The translations under genes were made by a program, and so were the position numbers. Below the pieces are notes generated by a model that was not told the origin of the DNA, ran no database searches, and saw only the letters and a program-made list of their open reading frames with translations. A stretch of DNA of 64,000 bases. Source: JADYZU01 sp964540965 (GTDB lineage: Bacteria > Pseudomonadota > Alphaproteobacteria > Rhodobacterales > Rhodobacteraceae). The stretch is from positions 80,518-144,517 of the forward strand of contig CAZIOT010000011.1 of NCBI GenBank assembly GCA_964540965.1. Direction: 5' to 3'. Shown one piece after another: positions 1-7,501 of this stretch; position 1 is the stretch's first letter; each line of letters opens with the position of its first letter.

Positions 1-1
1 G

Positions 2-250
2 GCCATGCTGTGCCTGCGGCTGTCGGCGCCGAACCTGCATCTGCTGGACGAGCCGACCAACCATCTCGACATCGAGGGGCAGGAGGCGCTTGAGGGCGAA
101 CTGACCGACCCCGCCGCGACCTGCCTGCTCATCTCGCACGACCGGTCCTTCGTCCGGGCGGTGGGAACGCGGTTCTGGGAAATCCGCGGCAAAAGGCTGG
201 TCGAGGTCGAGGGGCCGGAGGGGTTTCTGGCCGGGCAGATGGCGGGATAG
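2..250 (+). CDS. ABC-F family ATPase, C-terminal end only
   Basis: This is the 3' end of a gene that begins before the window; the frame is open from base 2. About 82 residues remain. They carry the ABC-F Walker B/D-loop signature LLDEPTNHLD near the start and the H-switch LLISHDRSFV about 40 residues later, followed by a short tail. ABC-F proteins are soluble duplicated ATPases that act on the ribosome (translation factors or antibiotic protection) and do not transport. Nothing of the first ATPase half or the linker is visible, so the subfamily (Uup, EttA, YheS types) cannot be assigned. There is no charged C-terminal extension of the Uup kind. Confidence 0.9.
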   Translation, partial: AMLCLRLSAPNLHLLDEPTNHLDIEGQEALEGELTDPAATCLLISHDRSFVRAVGTRFWEIRGKRLVEVEGPEGFLAGQMAG

Positions 251-260
251 CGGAGAGGCC

Positions 261-277
261 GGGGGTTTCACACCCCC
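261..277 (+). terminator. GC hairpin after the ABC-F gene
   Basis: GGGGGT and ACCCCC form a 6-bp stem around a 5-base loop, 11 bases past the stop of the ABC-F gene. No T-tract follows, so intrinsic termination here is uncertain. Confidence 0.3.
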
Positions 278-318
278 CATGCCGCCGGTCCTCGGACCGG
301 TGGCGGACCGGCGGCATA

Positions 319-350
319 CCCCGTGGGATATTTGTGGACGAAGAACGGGG
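319..350. repeat. Dispersed intergenic repeat, family A (copy 1)
   Basis: This 32-base stretch contains GATATTTGTGGACGAAGAA bounded by CCCC and GGGG. Close relatives occur at 30588-30620, 48501-48531 and 48550-48577, all between genes. It sits between the ABC-F gene and the convergent acetyltransferase, where it could also act in mRNA 3' processing. Its function is unknown. Confidence 0.6.
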
Positions 351-365
351 CAGAAGCAGTTCGCC

Positions 366-884
366 TCAGCCGGCCGGCGGCGCACTGTCCCCCGGCCCGA
401 GGGCGCGTTGCATCAGCACCGAATCGAGCCAGCGGCCGTGTTTCCAGCCGACCGCGCGCAGGATGCCGGCATCGCCGAACCCCGCCGCGCGGTGCAGCGC
501 GATCGAGGCGGCGTTGCCGCTGTCGCCGATGACCGCGATCATCTGGCGGAAATCGCGCGCCGTGCATTCGGCAATCAGCGCGGAGAGGAGCGCGCGGCCG
601 ACCCCCCGCCCCTGCGCCGCCGGGTCGACATAGACCGAGTTTTCCACCGTCGCGCGATAGGCCGGCCGCAGCCGCCACGGGCCGGCATAGGCATAGCCCA
701 GAACGTCGGCGCCTTCGGCCACCAGATAGGGATAGCCACCGCCCAGGATCCGGTCGCGCCGCGCGGTCATCTCCTCCAGATCCGGCGGGTCGAGTTCGAA
801 ACTGGCGCTGCCGTGCAGCACGGCCCCGGCATAGATCGCCCGGATCGCGGGCAGGTCGGCATCGCGGACGGGACGGACAATCAT
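366..884 (-). CDS. GNAT N-acetyltransferase, phosphinothricin-acetyltransferase-like
   Basis: This 172-residue protein has a complete GNAT fold. The acetyl-CoA pyrophosphate loop QGRGVG lies at residues 91-96 after the NSVYVDP strand, and the end of the domain reads SIALHRAAGFGDAG. The N-terminal ASFELDPP stretch and the order of blocks match the PAT/YncA subgroup, which acetylates free amino groups of phosphinothricin, methionine sulfone and similar amino acids. The real substrate is not visible. The ATG at 884 was chosen because AAGGAG lies 6-9 bases upstream; the frame is open further upstream but without family similarity. It is transcribed towards the ABC-F gene and is divergent from leuC. 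Confidence 0.85.
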   Translation of the reverse strand: MIVRPVRDADLPAIRAIYAGAVLHGSASFELDPPDLEEMTARRDRILGGGYPYLVAEGADVLGYAYAGPWRLRPAYRATVENSVYVDPAAQGRGVGRALLSALIAECTARDFRQMIAVIGDSGNAASIALHRAAGFGDAGILRAVGWKHGRWLDSVLMQRALGPGDSAPPAG

Positions 885-993
885 CGGCGGCTCCTTTCCG
901 CGCAGGGTGGCAGGCGCATCGCCAAAGGCAAGTGCCGCGTCGCGGCGTGGGACGCCGCTTGCCCGCCGCGCGGTCCGGGTGTAAGGCCGACCC

Positions 994-1080
994 ATGCAGA
1001 TGATCTTCGACATGGACGACCGCGCCCGCCTCCCCTGGAGGTTCTTCGGCGCTGCGCGCTCCATTCTCGGCCGACTCTGA
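994..1080 (+). CDS. Candidate 28-residue leader peptide upstream of leuC
   Basis: A 29-codon frame starts with ATG seven bases after a good TAAGG ribosome-binding site and stops at 1078-1080, four bases before a strong hairpin (1084-1106). The peptide begins MQMIFDMDD, has three Leu codons (all CTC, codons 13, 25 and 28) and ends on Leu. It lies 66 bases upstream of leuC. Position and hairpin suggest a translated leader for the leu genes, but there is no Leu run, and I know of no described family. It may be chance. Conservation of the reading frame in relatives would decide. Confidence 0.3.
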   Translation: MQMIFDMDDRARLPWRFFGAARSILGRL

Positions 1081-1083
1081 TCC

Positions 1084-1106
1084 GGCAGCGCGTAGCCCGC
1101 GCTGCC
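1084..1106 (+). terminator. Hairpin between leader frame and leuC (possible attenuator)
   Basis: GGCAGCGCG pairs perfectly with CGCGCTGCC across the loop TAGCC. The sequence after it (CCTTGTCTC) is only weakly T-rich. A second segment at 1049-1055 (GCGCTGC), inside the leader frame, can pair with 1085-1091, so two mutually exclusive structures can be drawn. This resembles an attenuator but is unproven. Confidence 0.35.
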
Positions 1107-1146
1107 CCTTGTCTCATCCAGCCATTTCCGAACCGGAGAGGACACC

Positions 1147-2547
1147 ATGTCCGGCAAGACGCTCTACGACAAGATCTGGGATGCCCATGTCGCCCACGAG
1201 GCCGAGGATGGCACCTGCCTGCTTTATATCGACCGCCACCTCGTCCACGAGGTGACCAGCCCGCAGGCGTTCGAGGGCCTGCGGATGACCGGCCGCAAGG
1301 TGCGCGCGCCGGAAAAGACCATCGCCGTGCCCGATCACAACGTGCCGACGACGCTGGACCGCGCCAAGGGCATCGAGAACGAGGAAAGCCGCATCCAGGT
1401 CGAGGCGCTGGACAAGAACGCGCGCGATTTCGGCGTGCATTACTATCCGGTCAGCGACATCCGTCAGGGCATCGTCCATATCGTCGGGCCGGAACAGGGC
1501 TGGACCCTGCCGGGGATGACCGTGGTGTGCGGCGACAGCCATACCGCGACCCATGGCGCCTTTGGCGCGCTGGCGCATGGCATCGGCACGTCCGAGGTTG
1601 AACATGTGCTGGCCACCCAGACGCTGATCCAGAAGAAATCCAAGAACATGAAGGTCGAGATCACCGGGTCGCTTCGCCCCGGCGTCACGGCCAAGGACAT
1701 CACCCTGTCGGTGATCGGCGCCACCGGCACGGCGGGCGGCACCGGCTATGTCATCGAATATTGCGGTCAGGCGATTCGCGACCTGTCGATGGAAGGGCGG
1801 ATGACCGTCTGCAACATGGCGATCGAGGGCGGCGCGCGCGCCGGGCTGATCGCGCCGGACGAAAAGACCTTCGACTATGTGAAGGGCCGTCCGCACGCGC
1901 CGAAGGGCGCCCAGTTCGAGGCGGCGGTCAACTGGTGGCGCACGCTGTTCTCCGATGACGACGCGCATTGGGACAAGGTCGTGGTGCTGAAGGGCGAGGA
2001 TATCGCCCCCGTCGTCACCTGGGGCACCTCGCCCGAAGATGTGCTGCCGATCACCGCCGCCGTTCCGGCGCCCGCGGATTTCGAGGGCGGCAAGGTCGGC
2101 GCGGCGCAACGCTCGCTCGACTACATGGGGCTGACCCCCGGCCAGAAGCTGACCGATATCGCCATCGACACCGTGTTCATCGGATCCTGCACCAATGGCC
2201 GGATCGAGGATTTGCGCGCCGCGGCGGCGATCCTCAAGGGCCGCAAGATCGCGGTCAAGCGGGCGATGGTCGTGCCCGGATCGGGTCTGGTGCGGGCGCA
2301 GGCCGAGGAAGAGGGGCTGGCGCAAATCTTCATCGACGCCGGTTTCGAATGGCGGCTTGCCGGCTGCTCGATGTGCCTTGCGATGAACCCCGACCAGCTG
2401 TCGCCCGGCGAACGCTGCGCCGCGACCTCGAACCGCAATTTCGAGGGGCGGCAGGGCCGCGGCGGGCGCACCCATCTGATGAGCCCCGCGATGGCCGCGG
2501 CGGCAGCGATCACCGGGCATCTGACCGACATTCGCGAGTTGGTCTGA
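1147..2547 (+). CDS. leuC: 3-isopropylmalate dehydratase large subunit
   Basis: LeuC with LeuD isomerises 2-isopropylmalate to 3-isopropylmalate in leucine biosynthesis using a [4Fe-4S] cluster in the cytoplasm. The 466-residue length is typical of bacterial LeuC. Aconitase-family marks are visible: PDHNVPT near residue 65, GDSHTATHGAFGALAHGIGT in the middle, the first cluster cysteine in FIGSCTNGR, and the second and third in GCSMCLAMNPD. The ATG at 1147 has GGAGAGG about 5 bases upstream. The gene opens a cluster with a DUF4396 gene and leuD (27- and 29-base gaps), which suggests co-transcription. Confidence 0.97.
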   Translation: MSGKTLYDKIWDAHVAHEAEDGTCLLYIDRHLVHEVTSPQAFEGLRMTGRKVRAPEKTIAVPDHNVPTTLDRAKGIENEESRIQVEALDKNARDFGVHYYPVSDIRQGIVHIVGPEQGWTLPGMTVVCGDSHTATHGAFGALAHGIGTSEVEHVLATQTLIQKKSKNMKVEITGSLRPGVTAKDITLSVIGATGTAGGTGYVIEYCGQAIRDLSMEGRMTVCNMAIEGGARAGLIAPDEKTFDYVKGRPHAPKGAQFEAAVNWWRTLFSDDDAHWDKVVVLKGEDIAPVVTWGTSPEDVLPITAAVPAPADFEGGKVGAAQRSLDYMGLTPGQKLTDIAIDTVFIGSCTNGRIEDLRAAAAILKGRKIAVKRAMVVPGSGLVRAQAEEEGLAQIFIDAGFEWRLAGCSMCLAMNPDQLSPGERCAATSNRNFEGRQGRGGRTHLMSPAMAAAAAITGHLTDIRELV

Positions 2548-2574
2548 GCCCGGAGGCCGCAACAGGAGGCTGCG

Positions 2575-3087
2575 ATGGACCACAGGGAACACGAGCACCA
2601 CGCGGGCCACGGGCACCAGCAGCACGACGCCGGGCCGACGCCGGATCTCAACCGTCTGGCGTTCTCTGCGACGATCCACTGTCTGACCGGCTGCGGCATC
2701 GGCGAGGCGCTGGGCATGGTGATCGGCACCGGGCTTCACTTGAGCAATCTGGTGACCACGGTGCTTGCGATCATCCTGGCCTTCATCTTTGGCTATTCGC
2801 TGACCATCCGTCCGCTGCTCGCCTCCGGCCTCGCCTTCGCGGTCGCGGCCAAGCTGGCGCTGGCGGCGGATACGGCCTCGATCGTCGTCATGGAGATCGT
2901 TGACAACGCGCTCATGTACCTCATCCCCGGCGCGATGGATGCCCACCTGACAGACGCCCTGTTCTGGGGCAGCCTTGCCCTGTCGCTCATCATCGCGGCC
3001 GTCGCGGCCTTTCCGGTCAACCGCTGGCTGATTGCGCGCGGGCGCGGTCATGCGGTTGTCCATCAGTATCACGATCACAAGTCCTGA
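2575..3087 (+). CDS. His-rich DUF4396 membrane protein between leuC and leuD
   Basis: This 170-residue protein of the DUF4396 family has no established function. The N-terminus is very rich in His (about eight in the first twenty residues), followed by roughly four hydrophobic segments from about residue 45 to 155, and the tail is again His-rich (HAVVHQYHDHKS). These ends look able to bind a soft metal; that is inference from composition. The gene lies 27 bases after leuC and 29 before leuD on the same strand with AACAGGAGG as ribosome-binding site, so it interrupts the two subunit genes of an iron-sulfur enzyme. A role in metal handling is possible but not shown. Confidence 0.8.
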   Translation: MDHREHEHHAGHGHQQHDAGPTPDLNRLAFSATIHCLTGCGIGEALGMVIGTGLHLSNLVTTVLAIILAFIFGYSLTIRPLLASGLAFAVAAKLALAADTASIVVMEIVDNALMYLIPGAMDAHLTDALFWGSLALSLIIAAVAAFPVNRWLIARGRGHAVVHQYHDHKS

Positions 3088-3116
3088 CCCCGCATCGGAC
3101 GCACAGGAAAAGAGAC

Positions 3117-3722
3117 ATGGACAAATTCACCACCCTCTCCGGGATCGCCGCGCCGATGCCCCTGGTCAACATCGACACCGACATGATCATTCCCAAGCAG
3201 TTCCTGAAGACCATCCAGCGGTCGGGACTGGGCAAGAACCTGTTCGACGAGATGCGCTATACCCAGGACGGGGCCGAGATTGCCGATTTCGTCCTGAACC
3301 AGCCGGCCTACCGGCAGGCGCAGGTCATTGTCGCCGGTGACAATTTCGGCTGCGGCTCCAGCCGCGAACACGCGCCCTGGGCCCTGCTCGACTTCGGCAT
3401 CCGCTGCGTGATCTCGACCAGCTTTGCCGACATCTTCTACAACAACTGCTTCAAGAACGGCATCCTGCCCATCGTCCTGCCCGAGGCCGAGCGCGACCTG
3501 TGCATGGAGGACGCAAGGAAGGGCGCCAATGCCCGGCTGGAGGTCGATCTGGCCGCGCAAGAGATCACCCTGTCGGACGGGACGAAAATCCCGTTCGAGG
3601 TCGATCCGTTCCGCAAGCATTGCCTGATCAACGGGCTCGACGACATCGGCCTGACGATGGAGAAGGCCGCCTCGATCACCGCGTTCGAGGCGAAGGCCGC
3701 GCAGGACCGGCCCTGGGTCTGA
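3117..3722 (+). CDS. leuD: 3-isopropylmalate dehydratase small subunit
   Basis: LeuD is the swivelling small subunit that completes the isopropylmalate isomerase active site with LeuC. The 201-residue length is standard. Family hallmarks are NIDTDMIIPKQFLKT near residue 20, the substrate-recognition loop NFGCGSSREHAPWAL around residues 79-93, and NNCFKNGILP near residue 118. A GAAAAGAGAC ribosome-binding region precedes the ATG. A GC hairpin with a short T-run follows about 25 bases after the stop, consistent with the end of the leuC-DUF4396-leuD transcript. Confidence 0.97.
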   Translation: MDKFTTLSGIAAPMPLVNIDTDMIIPKQFLKTIQRSGLGKNLFDEMRYTQDGAEIADFVLNQPAYRQAQVIVAGDNFGCGSSREHAPWALLDFGIRCVISTSFADIFYNNCFKNGILPIVLPEAERDLCMEDARKGANARLEVDLAAQEITLSDGTKIPFEVDPFRKHCLINGLDDIGLTMEKAASITAFEAKAAQDRPWV

Positions 3723-3746
3723 GGGCTGCCACAATTCTGCCATGAT

Positions 3747-3773
3747 GGGGCCGTCCGCAGGGGCGGCCCCTTT
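3747..3773 (+). terminator. Intrinsic terminator after leuD
   Basis: GGGGCCG and CGGCCCC form a 7-bp stem with a 10-base loop, followed directly by TTT. It lies 25 bases beyond the leuD stop. Confidence 0.6.
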
Positions 3774-3972
3774 CCGTATCTGGTGCAAGGATGCCTCAAA
3801 CCCCACAGCATCTGGGGTCTTTCCGGCAGCCGCATGATCTTGCACGGATTTTCCGCCGCCATGCTGGCGCCGCAATGGTTGCAATCCGGCACCAGTTCAG
3901 CCGCAAATCCGCCGGCTTGCTGCGGAATTGATGAATCAAAGGTTGTCGGTGTTCAGGGTCCGAGGCACAAAC

Positions 3973-4905
3973 ATGGCAGAATTGAGGCAGAACCCGGGCA
4001 ACGCCCCGGGGATTGCGGACAGCCTGACGCGGAGCCTATCCGCGCGGTGGACCCGCAGGGATGGGCAGAGAATGGTCAGGCGCCTGACAAAGGCCGTGCC
4101 GCGCGCGCTGTTGATGGCGCTTCTGGTGGCGACTCCGGCGCTGCTCTTGCCGTCGGCGCCGGCCGAATCAAAGCAGATCGTGGTGTTCCTCGGGCTGGTC
4201 GCGGCGCTGTTCACCTTCGTCGAATATTACGCGGTCTATCCCAGCATCGTCGAATTCCGCCACGCGCCGCCCTTCAACCGCATCCGCTTTCTGGCCCTGT
4301 GGCTGACGGTGATCGCCCTTGCGGTGATCCTGCGCGGCAAGACCGACCCCACGACCATGACGCGCCTCTTTGCCGCGATGGGCGAGAGGGTGGCCGGGTT
4401 GCTCGACTTTCCCTATTCGCCGGTGCGTCTTGTGGTGCTGATGCTGCCGCATTCGGCAAGCCCGGCGCTGGTGGACGAGGTGCGGACCGCCGCCGGCCTG
4501 TCCTATCTGATATCGATCCTGTCGCTGGGCGTCTTTGTCGCCTTCATGCGGCTGGCCGGCTGGCCGGCGCGGCACAAGGGGTTCAACTTCTGGGTCAACC
4601 TGCCGACTTTTGACCCGACGGCGGGCGGCGATGTGGTGGCGCGGCTGAACCGCGACAGCCAGATTAACCTGATCTTAGGGTTTCTGCTGCCATTCCTGAT
4701 CCCGGCGACGGTCAAGCTGGCGGCGGACATCTTCGATCCGGTGCGGCTGACCGATCCGCAGACGCTGATCTGGACGATGACCGCATGGGCCTTTCTTCCG
4801 GCAAGCCTTCTGATGCGCGGCATGGCGCTGGCGCGGGTGGCAAAGATGATCGCCGCGCAGCGGCAACGCGCCCGCGATGGCTCGGCGGTCTTGCAGCCGG
4901 TCTGA
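3973..4905 (+). CDS. Conserved membrane protein of unknown function
   Basis: This protein of about 310 residues has around six hydrophobic segments, for example ALLMALLVATPALLLP, QIVVFLGLVAALFTFV, IRFLALWLTVIALAVIL and LILGFLLPFLIPATV. I recognise no named family. It probably sits in the inner membrane with a basic C-terminal tail (QRQRARDG). The start is uncertain: ATG at 3973 is preceded by an AGGG/GAGG region, while ATG at 4072 would give a shorter protein beginning MVRRLTKA just before the first membrane segment. Its 3' end overlaps the next gene by about 120 bases, so the two are likely translated from one mRNA. Confidence 0.7.
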   Translation: MAELRQNPGNAPGIADSLTRSLSARWTRRDGQRMVRRLTKAVPRALLMALLVATPALLLPSAPAESKQIVVFLGLVAALFTFVEYYAVYPSIVEFRHAPPFNRIRFLALWLTVIALAVILRGKTDPTTMTRLFAAMGERVAGLLDFPYSPVRLVVLMLPHSASPALVDEVRTAAGLSYLISILSLGVFVAFMRLAGWPARHKGFNFWVNLPTFDPTAGGDVVARLNRDSQINLILGFLLPFLIPATVKLAADIFDPVRLTDPQTLIWTMTAWAFLPASLLMRGMALARVAKMIAAQRQRARDGSAVLQPV

Positions 4906-5957
4906 TCCTGTGGCTGGCGGTGCTGCCGCTGGCCGCCGAAACCCTGCGCGTGGCGACCTTTGCCGCGCCCCTGTCACGCCAGGGTCCGGGGCTTCTGTTG
5001 CGCGACATCCTGTCGGGGGATGATCCGCAGGTCGCAGCCAGCGTGGCGCAGATCGCCGCGGCGGCCCCCGATGTGCTGGTGCTGACCGCCTTCGACTATG
5101 ACGCCGGCGGGGCGGCACTTGCGGCACTGGCCGGGGCTTTGGCCGCGGCGGGGGTGGACTATCCGCACCGTTTCGCGCTCTTGCCCAACAGCGGCATGGC
5201 CACCGGGCTCGACATGAACGGCGACGGCCGCAGCGGCAGTCCGCGTGACGGTCAGGGGTATGGCCGCTTCGCCGGGCAGGCGGGGCTGGCGGTGCTGTCG
5301 CGCTGGCCGATCGACGATGCCGGGGTGCGCGATTTCTCGACGCTGCTGTGGCGCGACCTGCCCGGCGCGGTGCTGCCGCAGGCGGGCGGTGCGCCCTTCC
5401 CGTCCGAGGCGGTGCAGGCGGTGCAGCGGCTGTCCTCGACCGGGCACTGGCTGGTGCCGGTGCAGGCGCCGGGCGGGCCGGTGGAACTGCTGGTCTGGTC
5501 GGCGACGCCGCCGGTCTTTGACGGGCCGGAAGACATGAACGGCCTGCGCGCGCGCGACGAGTTGCGGCTGTGGAGCGTGCTGCTGGACGGGGGCCTTGGT
5601 CCGCCGCCGGGCCGGTTCTTTGTCATCGCCGGCAACGCCAACCTCGACCCCGCCGATGGCGAGGGCGACCGTGCCGCGATGGCCGCCTTCCTTGCCGACA
5701 GGCGGCTGACCGACCCGCATCCCGCCAGCGACGGCGGCCTTGCCGCCGCCGACCCCGGCCAGACCGGACCGCCCGGCGAAGATACCGCCGACTGGGACGG
5801 TCCGGGCAACCTTCGCGTCAGCTATGTGCTGCCCGCCACGGCCTGGCGCGTCACCGGCGCAGGCGTCTGGTGGCCGGCTCCGGGCGACCCCGCGGCCGAG
5901 GGTCTGGCAGCGGCCGGCCCGCACCGGCTGGTCTGGGTCGATATCGCGCGGGACTGA
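4785..5957 (+). CDS. Secreted endonuclease/exonuclease/phosphatase-fold protein
   Basis: The protein has 390 residues. After about 30 hydrophilic residues comes a signal-peptide-like stretch (WLGGLAAGLILWLAVLPLAA, then ETLRVATF), so export to the periplasm is likely. The remainder has features of the DNase I/EEP fold: the asparagine-rich GNANLDPADGEGDR loop near residue 283, RVSYVLPA around residue 345, and a final HRLVWVDI with the catalytic-type histidine. The substrate is unknown; family members cleave phosphodiesters or phosphomonoesters. No other start codon occurs before the signal region, so the 121-base overlap with the upstream membrane-protein gene appears real. Confidence 0.75.
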   Translation: MGLSSGKPSDARHGAGAGGKDDRRAAATRPRWLGGLAAGLILWLAVLPLAAETLRVATFAAPLSRQGPGLLLRDILSGDDPQVAASVAQIAAAAPDVLVLTAFDYDAGGAALAALAGALAAAGVDYPHRFALLPNSGMATGLDMNGDGRSGSPRDGQGYGRFAGQAGLAVLSRWPIDDAGVRDFSTLLWRDLPGAVLPQAGGAPFPSEAVQAVQRLSSTGHWLVPVQAPGGPVELLVWSATPPVFDGPEDMNGLRARDELRLWSVLLDGGLGPPPGRFFVIAGNANLDPADGEGDRAAMAAFLADRRLTDPHPASDGGLAAADPGQTGPPGEDTADWDGPGNLRVSYVLPATAWRVTGAGVWWPAPGDPAAEGLAAAGPHRLVWVDIARD

Positions 5958-6280
5958 CGGGCAAGCCCCGTGAAGGGGCCACAGGAGGCCGTGCGGGCAG
6001 GGGGCATCGGGCACAGGTTTCGCGGCCGGCAGGGCCAGGGGTGCGGTCGGTTCCCTTGGGGAGGCGATCCTGGAGCGAAGGATGTGGCATCCCGCGTCAC
6101 GACCGATCCGGCGCGGCACCTTGCCGATTCCGCCCGCGCGGCATCATCGCCCCTCCCATGCCGGCAGCCCCGCCTCCGGCCTGCAGAGGCCGCACCATGG
6201 CGGCCTGACCACCCCTGCCCGCTTGACCCTCCCCCGGCCATTGGCTAGGCCGCGGGCATCATCCAGAGGGAGTATGCGCC
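5958..6280. other. Gene-free interval upstream of leuB
   Basis: These 323 bases hold no convincing gene. I see a small hairpin (GGCCT/AGGCC, 6178-6191) and, near the right end, the leuB promoter described separately. Confidence 0.6.
6223..6251 (+). promoter_or_regulatory. Predicted leuB promoter
   Basis: TTGACCC (6223-6229), 14 bases, then GCTAGGCC (6244-6251). This fits the alphaproteobacterial housekeeping consensus TTGACGS-N10-14-GCTANAWC. Transcription would start near 6258, leaving a leader of about 23 bases with AGAGGGAG as ribosome-binding site before the GTG start. Confidence 0.55.
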
Positions 6281-7387
6281 GTGGCCAATCCGTCCATCCT
6301 GATCCTTGCCGGCGACGGCATCGGCCCCGAGGTCATGGCCGAGGTCAAGAAGATCATCGGCTGGATGGGCGACAAGCGCGGCATCCGTTTCGACGTCAGC
6401 GAGGATCTGGTCGGCGGCTGCGCCTATGACGCGCATGGCACGCCCCTGACCGATGCGACGATGGCAAAGGCGCAAGAGGTCGATGCCGTCCTGCTGGGCG
6501 CGGTCGGCGGGCCGAAATACGACGCCCTCGATTTCAGCGTCAAACCCGAACGCGGCCTGCTGCGGCTGCGCAAGGAGATGGACCTGTACGCCAACCTGCG
6601 CCCCGCGCAATGCTTTGACGCGCTGGCCGATTTCTCGTCGCTGAAGAAGGACGTGGTGGCCGGCCTTGACATCATGATCATCCGCGAACTGACCTCGGGC
6701 GTCTATTTCGGCGAACCGCGCGGCATCTTCCAGGAAGGCAACGAACGGGTCGGCATCAACACCCAGCGCTATACCGAGTCGGAAATCGCCCGCGTCGCCC
6801 GCTCGGCGTTCGAACTGGCGCGCAAGCGCGGCAACAAGGTCTGCTCGATGGAGAAGGCCAATGTGATGGAATCGGGCGTGCTGTGGCGGCAGGTGGTGCA
6901 AGAGGTGCACGACCGCGAATATCCCGACGTCGCGCTGTCGCACATGTATGCCGATGCCGGCGCCATGCAGCTGACCCGCTGGCCCAAGCAGTTCGACGTG
7001 ATCGTAACCGACAACCTGTTCGGCGACCTTCTGTCCGACCTTGCCGCCATGCTGACGGGTTCGCTGGGCATGCTGCCCTCGGCCTCGCTGGGCGCGCCGA
7101 TGGCCAACGGCCGGCCCAAGGCGCTGTATGAACCCGTCCACGGATCGGCCCCCGATATCGCCGGCACCGGCAAGGCCAACCCGATCGCCTGCATCCTGAG
7201 CTTTGCCATGGCGCTGCGCTATTCCTTTGACCTGGGGGCCGAGGCCGACCGGGTAGAGCGCGCCGTGGAAACCGTGCTGGCGCAGGGCCTGCGCACCGCC
7301 GACCTGATGGGCCCCGAAGGCGGCACGCCGGTGTCGACTACCGCGATGGGCGACGCCGTGCTGGCCGCGCTCGACGCGAGCCTCTAG
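6281..7387 (+). CDS. leuB: 3-isopropylmalate dehydrogenase
   Basis: LeuB oxidatively decarboxylates 3-isopropylmalate to 2-oxoisocaproate with NAD+, the third step of leucine synthesis, in the cytoplasm. The protein has 368 residues, normal for the family. Visible marks are LILAGDGIGPEVM at the N-terminus, RELTSGVYFG near residue 135, KANVMESGVLWR, and the metal/NAD-binding block DNLFGDLLSDLAAMLTGSLG around residue 245, then HGSAPDIAGTGKANP. The start is GTG at 6281; the nearby ATG at 6274 is out of frame. It has its own predicted promoter and lies 3.2 kb from leuCD. Confidence 0.97.
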   Translation: MANPSILILAGDGIGPEVMAEVKKIIGWMGDKRGIRFDVSEDLVGGCAYDAHGTPLTDATMAKAQEVDAVLLGAVGGPKYDALDFSVKPERGLLRLRKEMDLYANLRPAQCFDALADFSSLKKDVVAGLDIMIIRELTSGVYFGEPRGIFQEGNERVGINTQRYTESEIARVARSAFELARKRGNKVCSMEKANVMESGVLWRQVVQEVHDREYPDVALSHMYADAGAMQLTRWPKQFDVIVTDNLFGDLLSDLAAMLTGSLGMLPSASLGAPMANGRPKALYEPVHGSAPDIAGTGKANPIACILSFAMALRYSFDLGAEADRVERAVETVLAQGLRTADLMGPEGGTPVSTTAMGDAVLAALDASL

Positions 7388-7396
7388 TCCGGGTCC

Positions 7397-7418
7397 GGGC
7401 GGCCACACCGGGCCGCCC
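7397..7418 (+). terminator. GC hairpin after leuB
   Basis: GGGCGGCC and GGCCGCCC form an 8-bp stem with a 6-base loop, 10 bases after the leuB stop. There is no T-tract, so it is a weak terminator candidate. Confidence 0.4.
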
Positions 7419-7444
7419 CGCCACCGCCGGCGCGCCCGGCCCCG

Positions 7445-7474
7445 TTGACGCAATCTTCATCTTGTCGGAACAAG
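7445..7474 (+). promoter_or_regulatory. Possible promoter/operator of the DMT gene
   Basis: TTGACG (7445-7450) is a perfect -35 element. Ten bases later CTTGT-CGGA-ACAAG (7461-7474) is a perfect inverted repeat that would overlap the -10 region. No clear -10 hexamer is seen. Assignment is tentative. Confidence 0.3.
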
Positions 7475-7501
7475 TTGGCTGTCGGCCGACCGGAGACGGA
7501 C

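Noticed and set aside
1114..3078. A 654-codon open frame on the minus strand opposite leuC and the DUF4396 gene
   Set aside because: Antisense shadow with biased composition; leuC is certain on the other strand.
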